The position numbers were made by a program, and so were the translations under genes. From positions 1-64,000 of the forward strand of contig JAFQMF010000017.1 in the NCBI GenBank assembly GCA_017396395.1: DNA of 64,000 nt, read 5' to 3'. The notes beneath the pieces were generated by a model that saw only the letters and a list, made by a program, of their open reading frames with translations, made no database searches and was not told the DNA's origin. Each line of letters opens with the position of its first letter. The stretch's first letter is position 1. Source of the DNA: Clostridia bacterium. GTDB taxonomy: Bacteria; Bacillota; Clostridia; RUG12999. This document shows, piece after piece, positions 34,682 to 42,689 of the stretch.

Positions 34682-35062
34682 TTAGGTTTTTGTTATAGGA
34701 CAAACAGTAAAGCCCAGTTTCTCCCGAAGAAAATCACCAAGGGCAATCAGAGCCGCTTCCACTTCAGATACCGTTCCGGTAATAATTAGTGTACCGCTGA
34801 ATCTATCTACAAAACCAAGTTCTGCTCCTGATGTCTTTGTTGCTATATCACCTGCAATAATTGCCGTTTCCGCAGGCGACATTGTAACAATACCAATTGC
34901 AGTTTTTGAGTAATCTACTGACGGGTCAAGTCCCAGCTTTTTATAAAGTATCTCATCAGGATTTGCAATAATATGACAGATTGTCATTTGCTTACCTGGA
35001 ACAAGCTCCTGAATAATACGAAGCTTGCCTTCTCCCGAGAGAATGTCTTTTAAATTATCCAT
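34682..35062 (-). CDS. permuted BMC-H shell protein (PduU/EutS family)
   Basis: 126 residues with the PduU/EutS hallmarks: an N-terminal strand followed by RIIQELVPGKQMTICHIIANP, then GIVTMSPAETAIIAGDIATK and FVDRFSGTLIITGTVSEVEAAL. The hexamer carries a beta-barrel that plugs the pore. It is the last gene of the first transcription unit, 17 bases after the activase gene. Confidence 0.95.
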   Translation of the reverse strand: MDNLKDILSGEGKLRIIQELVPGKQMTICHIIANPDEILYKKLGLDPSVDYSKTAIGIVTMSPAETAIIAGDIATKTSGAELGFVDRFSGTLIITGTVSEVEAALIALGDFLREKLGFTVCPITKT

Positions 35063-35079
35063 TTTATCACCCTGCCTTT

Positions 35080-35868
35080 TTAACCGCCGATTTGCGCTTT
35101 TAAGCCTGTATTTTGTGCCACCTTAAGCAGCATTTCCATATGCTGCTCACTTGGAGGTGTTATGTGTGCCATTTCATATTTTCTTCCAAGACCTTCATAT
35201 TTGTCCTGTCCCAGTCTGTGATATGGAAGAAGATGAATTTCCTCTACTCCCGGAAGAGTTGATGCAAACCTTGCAATAGCCTCTATTTCCTCAGGGGTAT
35301 CATTAAAGGTAGGTACAACAGGTACTCTTATTATAAGTTTCTTTGCTTTTTCAGCAAGCTTCCTTGCATTTTCCAAAATCAGTTCATTAGGTTGCCCTGT
35401 AAACTTCTTATGCTTTTCGCTATCCATATGCTTTATATCCATAAGATACAAATCAAGATAAGGAAGAAGTTTTTCAATTTTATCAAATGACATACACGCC
35501 GTAGATTCAATTGCAGTATTCAGTCCGTAATCCTTAGCCGCCTGAAGAAGTGCCGCAGAAAAATCCGCCTGGCAAAGGCACTCTCCCCCCGAAAGGGTAA
35601 TGCCTCCTCCTGAACGTTTGTAGTAAGGCATATCCCTTACAATTTCATCCATAATCTCCTTAACGGTTACATCCTGTCCCATTGTTTTAACCTTACCGTC
35701 AAGTGTCATAACCTCAACCTTGCCGCTTTGAGATTCTGGATTACAGCACCATTTACATCTTAAAACGCAGCCTTTTAAAAAGACTATTGAACGTATTCCC
35801 GGCCCGTCATGTATGGAAAACCGCTGAATATCAAAGATTCGTCCTTTGACATTTTCGTATGCTTCCAT
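35080..35868 (-). CDS. glycyl radical enzyme activase (radical SAM)
   Basis: Installs the glycyl radical on the diol dehydratase. With the ATG at 35868 (AGGTGG 8 bases upstream; the ATG at 35880 lies against that site with no spacer) it is 262 residues. The radical SAM cluster is C34, C38, C41 in GCVLRCKWC, and SGGECLCQ follows. The ferredoxin-like cysteine insert found in many activases of this group, such as those of choline lyase, is absent, so the protein is nearer in layout to the pyruvate formate-lyase activase. It starts 22 bases after the dehydratase stop. Confidence 0.93.
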   Translation of the reverse strand: MEAYENVKGRIFDIQRFSIHDGPGIRSIVFLKGCVLRCKWCCNPESQSGKVEVMTLDGKVKTMGQDVTVKEIMDEIVRDMPYYKRSGGGITLSGGECLCQADFSAALLQAAKDYGLNTAIESTACMSFDKIEKLLPYLDLYLMDIKHMDSEKHKKFTGQPNELILENARKLAEKAKKLIIRVPVVPTFNDTPEEIEAIARFASTLPGVEEIHLLPYHRLGQDKYEGLGRKYEMAHITPPSEQHMEMLLKVAQNTGLKAQIGG

Positions 35869-35889
35869 AAATACATCCACCTTTATAAA

Positions 35890-38430
35890 TTAGAAATTTG
35901 TCTGCTCTGTTCTGTTTATAATATCGTCCTGAAGTGAACGGGAAAGAGTAGTGAACAGTGCACTGTAGCCTGCTACTCGAACAACAAGGCTCTTATACTT
36001 TTCAGGATGAGCCTGTGCATCACGAAGGGTTTCACGGCTTACAACGTTAAACTGCATATGACTTCCCTTCTGGTCAAAATAACCCCTGATTAAAGCTACA
36101 AAGCTTTCAATTCCGCTTTTTCCCTTCAGGGCAGAAGGATGGAATTTCATATTAAACAGAGTTCCGTTTGAGGCAATAAAGTGGTCCAGCTTTGAAACGG
36201 AGTTTGCTGAAGCTGTAGGCCCCTTTATATCCTTGCCTGCCGAAGGTGAAACACCATCCGCAACAGGAGTATATGCATATCTTCCGTCAGGGGTTGCACC
36301 TGTCTGTGCACCAAGAGGTACGTTTGCAGATACAGGATAAAGACCTGCCTGGAATATTCCGCCTCTTGGGTTTTTAAAGGTTTCAAGAGGTCTTGTATAG
36401 GTATAAGCCACTTCTCTTGCCAAGGTATCAATTTCCTCAATATCATTACCGAATTTGGGAACCTGATCAATCATTTCTTTAATCTGAGCATATTTTGAAG
36501 GTGCATTACTTTCATTAGCATCTTCATTTTTCTTAACTTCCTTGTAAATCTGTGCAATATTATCTTTAGTAACATTAACTCCTGTTTCCATAAGCTGTTT
36601 TACAATTTTCTCTGTAATAGCCTGAGAGTCTATAGGAGCAGAGCCAGCTTCATCTTTACCAAAGTTATGAGCAAGAGCATCCTTAAGTTCTCCCAGTGTA
36701 AATTTCTTTTGTTCAAAAACAAGAGTTTTTATTGCGTACATAGCATCTGCCATATTTGCAACACCAAAGCCCTGAGGCCCTGTAAAGTTGTAAATTGCAC
36801 CGCCCTCCTGAACGCTTTTACCTCTGCCGATACAATCCTCTACCATACTTGAAAGATATGGTAAGGGACATCTTTCAGCGTGAGCCACGTCTATGGAGTT
36901 ATCTGCATTAACCAAAAGCTCAATTGCGTAATTCATTTGGGCTTGATATGCATTGAAAAATTCTTCGTAGCTGTTCATATCCTCAACATTACCTGTTTTA
37001 GGACCGACCTGAACGCCATTATCCATACCATTTGAAAATACAAGCTCTAAGGGACGGCACATATTAAAGAATGCCGCATCATGCCAACCTTCTGTTTTAG
37101 CAGCTTTCTGAGGTTCAACACAACCGATAATATTATAATCTCTGGCATCCTCCATTGTAAGACCGCGACTGATAAGAGCAGGAATAATTACTTCGTCATT
37201 GTAATATGCAGGAAGACCTACCCCTGTTCTGGTAAGCTCTGCAGCTTTTACCATAAACTCGTGAGGAGTTCCGTTCCAAACACGTACAGAGAAAGAAGGC
37301 TGAGGAAGTAAAACGTGCATTGTTGCCTGAATACACATAAATGAAAGGTCATTTGTTGCGTCATTTCCATGTATATCCTGACCGCCTGCAATTAAATTCT
37401 GGAACAGGCTGTAGCCTGCAAAGCCTTCTGCACTGGCAGCATCACGCACCTTATTAAGGTCGTTAAGCTTAACCCAGATACAATCCATAAGAAGCTGAGC
37501 TTCTTCATAAGATATATCTCCTCTATCCAAATCCTTTTTAAAATAAGGATACATATACTGGTCAAATCGTCCAGGAGAAATAGAATGTCCGCTGGACTCT
37601 ACCTGAAGAAGCATCTGTACAAACCAGAAGGATTGACAAGCCTCCCAGAAGGTTTCAGCACCGTATTCAGGTACTCTTGAACAGTTCTTAGAAATCATCA
37701 TAAGTTCTGCCTTGCGGTTTTCGTCCTGCTCCTTCTGTGCCATTTCAGCAGCAAGAAGGGCATATCTCTTTGAATACGCAATAACAGCATTACAGCTTAT
37801 AATTACTGATTCTAAAAATTCGTGACGTTTTGCATAATCTCCGTCTGATACCTTAAGCTTACCAAGAGCAAGCTCAGCCTCAGCAATAATACCCCTGTAG
37901 CCTACCTTCAATACCTTTGCATAGTCAACAGTTACGTGACCTACGCCGTTATAAAAGTAGTTACCAGGAGTGAATATATTGTGCTCCATAGCAACAAGTG
38001 TCTGAGGTGCCATATATGAAGTAGCAAGCTCGCTTGTTGTCTTGCCTTTCCAGTATTTATATACCTGGGAAAGTGTTTGCTTAGTTTCCTCCGAGATATA
38101 AAAAGGGTCAGCACTTCTTGTAGCAACAGTGTCAAACTCGCTTTCCAGCCATTCAAAGGAATATTCAGGGAACACCTGACATCCTCTTGCGGTTTTTGAG
38201 TTACTGCCTACAATAAGCTCTTCCTCTCTTATAGTAATAGGAAGATTTTCCAAAATATGAGCAAAAGCTTTTGCTCTTCTTTTAATAATAGGCTCTCCCT
38301 CTGTCATTTTATATGACTCTGTAAGGAGTACTGCTCTGTCTGCCTCGATTTCAGGCAAGTGGTCATACATCCTGTCAATCATTCGGGTAATACGAGCAGG
38401 TTTTTCAACATCTACTATTTTATAAGCCAT
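35890..38430 (-). CDS. B12-independent 1,2-propanediol (diol) dehydratase, glycyl radical enzyme
   Basis: Dehydrates 1,2-propanediol to propionaldehyde inside the shell. Residues matching the Clostridium butyricum glycerol dehydratase active site are present: H165 (NGVGHVTVD), S283 (SSGHSISPG), C437 and E439 (IIGCVEPQ), D451 (GWHDAAFF) and the radical glycine G821 (RVAGYSA). At 846 residues it is longer than that enzyme by about 54 residues, all inserted at about 592-645 and containing two amphipathic helices. Choline lyase is less likely given the GCVEPQ...KTEGWHDAAFFN segment and the aldolase partner. Its ATG overlaps the HAD stop by one base. Confidence 0.92.
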   Translation of the reverse strand: MAYKIVDVEKPARITRMIDRMYDHLPEIEADRAVLLTESYKMTEGEPIIKRRAKAFAHILENLPITIREEELIVGSNSKTARGCQVFPEYSFEWLESEFDTVATRSADPFYISEETKQTLSQVYKYWKGKTTSELATSYMAPQTLVAMEHNIFTPGNYFYNGVGHVTVDYAKVLKVGYRGIIAEAELALGKLKVSDGDYAKRHEFLESVIISCNAVIAYSKRYALLAAEMAQKEQDENRKAELMMISKNCSRVPEYGAETFWEACQSFWFVQMLLQVESSGHSISPGRFDQYMYPYFKKDLDRGDISYEEAQLLMDCIWVKLNDLNKVRDAASAEGFAGYSLFQNLIAGGQDIHGNDATNDLSFMCIQATMHVLLPQPSFSVRVWNGTPHEFMVKAAELTRTGVGLPAYYNDEVIIPALISRGLTMEDARDYNIIGCVEPQKAAKTEGWHDAAFFNMCRPLELVFSNGMDNGVQVGPKTGNVEDMNSYEEFFNAYQAQMNYAIELLVNADNSIDVAHAERCPLPYLSSMVEDCIGRGKSVQEGGAIYNFTGPQGFGVANMADAMYAIKTLVFEQKKFTLGELKDALAHNFGKDEAGSAPIDSQAITEKIVKQLMETGVNVTKDNIAQIYKEVKKNEDANESNAPSKYAQIKEMIDQVPKFGNDIEEIDTLAREVAYTYTRPLETFKNPRGGIFQAGLYPVSANVPLGAQTGATPDGRYAYTPVADGVSPSAGKDIKGPTASANSVSKLDHFIASNGTLFNMKFHPSALKGKSGIESFVALIRGYFDQKGSHMQFNVVSRETLRDAQAHPEKYKSLVVRVAGYSALFTTLSRSLQDDIINRTEQTNF

Positions 38431-39215
38431 TAAATTTCACCCTTTCCGATAATATTATCAAGTACTGTTTCTATACTAATATCCTTATGTTTTGAAGCTT
38501 CCCTTGCTTTTTGGTGGGAACCTGTAACTGCAACAGAGTTTTCTGTAAGCCCAAGCATCTGTACGTCATTTATATCATCACCGATAACCGCTAAAGCTTC
38601 TTTTTTTATTTTCAGTGATTTCATCATACATTCAACTGCAGATTCCTTACCCGCTTGTTTTGCAACAAATTCGTTCCAGCCGTGCTCATCATACACCCTT
38701 TTAAGCATACTGTTATAAGTTCCTGACAGTATTTTATTTGCAAATGTACTCTTTGGCTGTCCGTAAAAAGAAATTTTATAAATATCCTCATTTATCTCGC
38801 TTATATCTTCTATTTCAACAAAGTGTCCGTTTAAATTTTTCTCCGCAAGATGTATAAAATCTTTATCAGCGGATAAAATATAAGTAATATATTTTCCTGA
38901 AACAGACAGGCTAAGCCCTTCGTTTAAGCTTATTGGCTTTACCATATTTGCCATTACAAAGGGAAGAATCGGCTTTTTATAATAAGTTTTTTCCTTATAT
39001 ATAACAGCTCCGCCGTCAGAAGGAATGTAATATATTTCATCACTTATATCCTCAAACAGCCTTTTCAGCTCATGATAGGCTCTGCCGCTTGCTACAGCAA
39101 ACATAATACCTTTGTTTATTAAGTTTTTAATTTTGCTCTTTATATGTTGGGATAGCTCTTTTTCGCCTTTTTTTAAAAGAGTTCCGTCCACATCGCAAAC
39201 AACAAGCTTAATCAT
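38430..39215 (-). CDS. Cof-type HAD-IIB phosphatase heading the dehydratase unit
   Basis: 261 residues. HAD motifs: VCDVDGTLL (nucleophile Asp9), ASGRAYHE, and IGDDINDVQML. The cap is of the Cof/IIB type, usually acting on sugar phosphates. It is the first gene of the transcription unit and its stop overlaps the dehydratase start (TAATG), so translation is coupled. It may remove toxic or excess sugar phosphates; the substrate is unknown. Such a gene is not a usual part of microcompartment loci as I know them. Confidence 0.88.
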   Translation of the reverse strand: MIKLVVCDVDGTLLKKGEKELSQHIKSKIKNLINKGIMFAVASGRAYHELKRLFEDISDEIYYIPSDGGAVIYKEKTYYKKPILPFVMANMVKPISLNEGLSLSVSGKYITYILSADKDFIHLAEKNLNGHFVEIEDISEINEDIYKISFYGQPKSTFANKILSGTYNSMLKRVYDEHGWNEFVAKQAGKESAVECMMKSLKIKKEALAVIGDDINDVQMLGLTENSVAVTGSHQKAREASKHKDISIETVLDNIIGKGEI

Positions 39216-39272
39216 CCTTTGTTCACCTTTAAAAATAGAACTATTTTATTATAGAATACTTACATATTTTAA

Positions 39273-39301
39273 TTATACTACAATTTTTTTTGAAATGCAA
39301 G
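39273..39301 (-). promoter_or_regulatory. promoter of the HAD-dehydratase-activase-pduU unit
   Basis: On the minus strand TTGCAT (39296-39301), 17 bases, TATAAT (39273-39278). The weak -35 box suggests regulation. Confidence 0.65.
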
Positions 39302-39379
39302 TGTTTTTTGGTAAAAACACAGAAAAAAAATTAAAAACGGAAACAAACACAGAAAAATCTGTGTTTGTTTCCGTTTTTT
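39302..39379. promoter_or_regulatory. operator-like repeats and a 21-bp inverted repeat
   Basis: GTGTTTTT-TGGT-AAAAACAC (39302-39321) lies directly upstream of the -35 box. A perfect 21-bp inverted repeat (39334-39354 with 39359-39379, loop AAAA) follows. It contains AAACACAGA in one arm and TCTGTGTTT in the other, and a further AAACACAGA is at 39315-39323. T-runs make the large repeat also a plausible terminator for the radical SAM gene at 39428. Confidence 0.6.
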
Positions 39380-39427
39380 TCCTTTAAACAACAGGTTTTA
39401 TATTAAAAAAATGTTGTTTTTTGTTTT

Positions 39428-40360
39428 TTAGAAAACATCCAGCTTTAAAAGGTCCCCCTGACTATAGTTTTCTCTGTCCATAATTTCTTCAATTTCCTCT
39501 TTGATTTTCCACCAGCCTGTGTTGAAATTAGCAATCAACGTATCATCCTGCGGAGCTCTTCCGATAATTCTCTCCACTGCACATTCCCTATGAAGATTAC
39601 GAATAAACAAAATTGCCCTGTTAATATAATCTTCTTTTGTAAGAAGCTTCAAAATTCCTTCCTGATACATTTTTGCACAAGGAGTATTTTTTACTATATA
39701 TAAAGAATGGAGCTTTACTCCCTCCACCTTTAAGGAGGACAGTATTCTTGCTGTTTCTCTCACATCCTCTTCATCATCCCAGGGCAAATCTGCTATTACA
39801 TGAGCACATACAGGAAAACCGTAAGAATGTACAAGGTTTACACAGTTTATAAATTCTGCAAGTCCGTGCCCCCTTTTTATAATTTTCAGGGTTTTGTAAT
39901 TTGCCGTTTGCAGTCCAAGTTCTATTGAAATATTAATTTTTCTTTCAGCCTGTAGCTCCTTAAGAACTTTTAAATGATTCTCTGTTATGCAATCAGGTCT
40001 TGTGGAAAAGCATATTTCTACAATATTTTCAAGGCAGGCTTCTTTAGCATAAGCCTTCAGCTTGGGGGCAGACATATATGTGTTTGTATAATTCTGAAAA
40101 AAAGCAATAAACTTATTTGCACCATACTTTTTGCCGATATACTTCATATTTTGTTCAAGCTGGTCTTTTACAGACAAGCTGTTGCTAAGGCTTTCAAAGC
40201 CTGCACCCATTTCCCCGCAGAAAATGCAACCAAGTGTTCCTATTTTGCCATCACGATTAGGACAGCTTACATTTATATTAATAGGAAGCTTATATACTTT
40301 TTCTCCGTACTTTTCCTTTAATGCCTCTGAATATTTTTTATATCCACTCAAATTTATCAA
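39428..40360 (-). CDS. TIGR01212/YhcC-like radical SAM protein
   Basis: 310 residues. The cluster motif is spread as CPNRDGKIGTLGCIFC, typical of the YhcC (TIGR01212) group rather than plain CxxxCxxC. The segments ISIELGLQTAN and ADLPWDDEEDVRET follow. These proteins resemble coproporphyrinogen oxidases and Elp3 but have no settled function. It is monocistronic with a perfect promoter. It has no evident link to the microcompartment. Confidence 0.9.
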   Translation of the reverse strand: MINLSGYKKYSEALKEKYGEKVYKLPININVSCPNRDGKIGTLGCIFCGEMGAGFESLSNSLSVKDQLEQNMKYIGKKYGANKFIAFFQNYTNTYMSAPKLKAYAKEACLENIVEICFSTRPDCITENHLKVLKELQAERKINISIELGLQTANYKTLKIIKRGHGLAEFINCVNLVHSYGFPVCAHVIADLPWDDEEDVRETARILSSLKVEGVKLHSLYIVKNTPCAKMYQEGILKLLTKEDYINRAILFIRNLHRECAVERIIGRAPQDDTLIANFNTGWWKIKEEIEEIMDRENYSQGDLLKLDVF

Positions 40361-40377
40361 CTCTTTTCTATATAAAA

Positions 40378-40406
40378 ATTATACTTAAAAAACTTTTTTC
40401 TGTCAA
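40378..40406 (-). promoter_or_regulatory. sigma-A promoter of the radical SAM gene
   Basis: On the minus strand TTGACA (40401-40406), 17 bases, TATAAT (40378-40383). Confidence 0.85.
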
Positions 40407-40439
40407 GTAAATGTATATTTTATATTTTTACAGGCAATA

Positions 40440-40561
40440 CTGTAAGTGACCTCATAAATACACAAATATTGGTCTTACTAACATGGCTGTTTTTTCAGCA
40501 TGGTTAGGTTATCTACCCCCTTTATAGAAAAAGCAACATCTCCCCCAGATGTTGCTTTTTT
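40440..40561 (+). ncRNA. candidate small structured RNA with its own terminator
   Basis: Three hairpins follow one another on the plus strand: GTAAG..ACC/GGTCTTAC (40442-40478), CTAACATGGCTG/CAGCATGGTTAG with two bulges (40478-40507), and a strong terminator AAAAGCAACATCT-CCCCC-AGATGTTGCTTTT (40529-40559). No plus-strand gene lies upstream that would need this terminator, and the rqcH promoter starts only after it. The RNA promoter is not clear (a TATATT lies near 40421). It could be a small RNA or a leftover regulatory leader. Confidence 0.45.
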
Positions 40562-40562
40562 C

Positions 40563-40591
40563 TTGACATAACTTTTAAAAAATAGTATAAT
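40563..40591 (+). promoter_or_regulatory. sigma-A promoter of rqcH
   Basis: TTGACA (40563-40568), 17 bases, TATAAT (40586-40591). It begins 2 bases after the terminator T-run. Confidence 0.88.
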
Positions 40592-40621
40592 GGTAGAGAA
40601 TTTTTTAAGGGAGGGATATAT

Positions 40622-42373
40622 ATGCCTTTTGATGCAGTAACGGTTAATTGTATATCAATGGAACTTAATACCGCACTTTCACAAGGCAGAATTGACAAGG
40701 TTTATATGCCCACATATAACGATGTTATTCTTCTTATACGTGCTCATGGGCAAAACCGTCGCTTGTTGCTTAGCTGTAATCCTTCCTTCCCAAGAGTGCA
40801 TTTTACCGCTACTGCAAGAGAAAATCCTGCCACCCCGCCAGGATTTTGTATGCTTCTAAGAAAGCATCTTACAAACGGAAAAATAGTGAAGATTGATTCC
40901 CCCAAAAACGAAAGAATTATTTCTTTTCACATAGAATGTAAAAATGAGCTGGGAGATATTACGGAAAAACAGCTTATTATAGAATTGTTTGGAAAAAACA
41001 GCAATATAATATTGCTCCACGAAACAGGGATTGTGGCAGACTGTGTACGTCATATTGACAACAGTATGAGCAGAGAACGAATTGTTCTTCCCGGTCTTCC
41101 ATATTTTCTTCCAAATCCTCAGGATAAAATAAGTCCTGACGATGCTACAGAAGAAACAATAAAAAAATTGCTTTCTAAATGTGACCCTACTAAAAAAGCT
41201 GATACCTTTATTTTAGATAATTTTCTGGGAGTTTCTCCCCTGATATGCCGTGAAATTGTTTACCTTTGGGGCTCAGATACTGACCTTTGCGTAGGTGCAA
41301 AAAGCGGTCTTGTAAATGCTATAGCTTTTTATATGGAAAAGCTTGCAACCTGTAAATTCAGTCCTGTTACTTTATGGGATAAAAATGGGAAACCAATGGA
41401 TTTTTCCTGTATTGAAATCCGTCAGTATGCAGACAACCTTACTGTAAAAAACGTCCCCCTTCTATGCGAAGCCTTGGGCGAGTTTTTTGAAGAAAAAGAA
41501 AGAAAAACTATTTTAAAGGATAAAACCGGTGCTTTATTAAAAACTGTAGAAAACCTATATTCCCGAATAATAAAAAAAGCAGCTTTGCAACAGGAAAGTA
41601 TATTGTCTGCAAAAGATTGTGAGGGCTATAAAGTTAAGGGCGACCTTATAATTTCCAATATATATAAAATTAAAAAAGGGGACAAAAATCTTATAACAGA
41701 AAATTTTTACTCCCAAAACTTGGAAACTGTAAATATATTACTTGATGCAAATCTAACTCCTGCTGAAAATGCAAACAAGTTTTATAAACGGTATAACAAG
41801 CTTAAAAATACCGGTATCAAAGCGAAAATTCAGTATGACCGTTCAATGGAGGAAGCAGAGTATCTGGACAGTGTTCTTAATGCTCTTATTCAGTGTGAAG
41901 ATATTTCAATTATTGATGAAATCCGTGAAGAATTAGAAGAGCTTGGGTATATTAAATCCAAACAAAAAAAACAAAATAAAAAAGCTGCTCTACCTTCTCC
42001 TCACCAATTTATAAGCAGTGATGGGTTTACAATATATGTTGGTAAAAACAACAAACAAAATGATTACTTAACCCTTAAATTATCCTCCTCCAAGGACATA
42101 TGGTTTCATACTAAGGGTTTTCCAGGATCCCATACTGTAATTGCCGCAAAGGGACAAACCGTTCCTGATACTACCTTAAATGAAGCAGCCTGCCTTGCAG
42201 CATATTACTCCAAAGCAAGAGGGTCAGCACAAATTCCTGTTGACTACTGCATAATCAAAAATGTTAAAAAGCCCTCAGGTGCAAAACCTGGTATGGTGAT
42301 ATATGAAAATTATAACACCGCATACGTTACTCCTTCTGAGGAATTTATAAAAAATATAAATAAAGTCAAATAA
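40622..42373 (+). CDS. rqcH: Rqc2 homologue RqcH (NFACT/FbpA family)
   Basis: Marks stalled nascent chains on 50S subunits by adding alanine tails. The 583 residues show an NFACT-N domain (MPFDAVTVNCISMELNTALSQGRIDKVY), central helix-hairpin and coiled-coil parts, and a C-terminal NFACT-R domain (DGFTIYVGKNNKQNDYLTLK...DIWFHTKGFPGSHTVI). Older annotations call it a fibronectin-binding protein. Its partner RqcP is at 9.5 kb. It is monocistronic with promoter and terminator. Confidence 0.93.
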   Translation: MPFDAVTVNCISMELNTALSQGRIDKVYMPTYNDVILLIRAHGQNRRLLLSCNPSFPRVHFTATARENPATPPGFCMLLRKHLTNGKIVKIDSPKNERIISFHIECKNELGDITEKQLIIELFGKNSNIILLHETGIVADCVRHIDNSMSRERIVLPGLPYFLPNPQDKISPDDATEETIKKLLSKCDPTKKADTFILDNFLGVSPLICREIVYLWGSDTDLCVGAKSGLVNAIAFYMEKLATCKFSPVTLWDKNGKPMDFSCIEIRQYADNLTVKNVPLLCEALGEFFEEKERKTILKDKTGALLKTVENLYSRIIKKAALQQESILSAKDCEGYKVKGDLIISNIYKIKKGDKNLITENFYSQNLETVNILLDANLTPAENANKFYKRYNKLKNTGIKAKIQYDRSMEEAEYLDSVLNALIQCEDISIIDEIREELEELGYIKSKQKKQNKKAALPSPHQFISSDGFTIYVGKNNKQNDYLTLKLSSSKDIWFHTKGFPGSHTVIAAKGQTVPDTTLNEAACLAAYYSKARGSAQIPVDYCIIKNVKKPSGAKPGMVIYENYNTAYVTPSEEFIKNINKVK

Positions 42374-42374
42374 A

Positions 42375-42410
42375 AAAACGCTTTCTACATTAATGTAAAA
42401 AGCGTTTTTT
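42375..42410. terminator. bidirectional terminator between rqcH and the ferredoxin gene
   Basis: AAAACGCTTTCTACATT pairs with AATGTAAAAAGCGTTTT with one mismatch, flanked by A-runs and T-runs on both sides. The genes converge here. Confidence 0.85.
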
Positions 42411-42425
42411 GTTTATCCCTGATAA

Positions 42426-42596
42426 TTAGTCCTGAACAGGAGCAGCTACGGGACATACATCAGCACAGTTACCGCAATCGATACATTTGTCAGCGTCGAT
42501 TACATACTTGCCGTCACCTTCTGCGATACATTCAACAGGGCAATCAGCAGCACAAGCACCACATCCGATGCACTCATCAGTAATTTTGTAAGCCAT
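42426..42596 (-). CDS. 2[4Fe-4S] ferredoxin, 56 residues
   Basis: A classical clostridial ferredoxin, the low-potential electron carrier. The protein begins [20 protein letters not shown] and has a second cluster motif [12 protein letters not shown]. Both CxxCxxCxxxCP sites are complete. GGGAGG lies 8 bases before the ATG. It is a small free-standing gene facing rqcH. It could supply electrons to the radical SAM enzymes of the window. Confidence 0.95.
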   Translation of the reverse strand: MAYKITDECIGCGACAADCPVECIAEGDGKYVIDADKCIDCGNCADVCPVAAPVQD

Positions 42597-42689
42597 TTAG
42601 TTACACCTCCCAATCCTTTATAGATATATTTTTAAAAATATATACATAAAAACACCTGTGACTTCTTAGTCATGGCATTTTGCATGTCA

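Noticed and set aside
35890-38430. Choline trimethylamine-lyase (CutC) or 4-hydroxyphenylacetate decarboxylase
   Set aside because: Residues match the glycerol/propanediol dehydratase group, and the locus carries a fuculose/rhamnulose aldolase and PduL/PduP rather than choline-type partners.
24975-39215. B12-dependent Pdu operon
   Set aside because: No PduCDE, PduGH or cobalamin genes; the signature enzyme is a glycyl radical enzyme with its activase. PduS and PduT alone do not imply B12 use.
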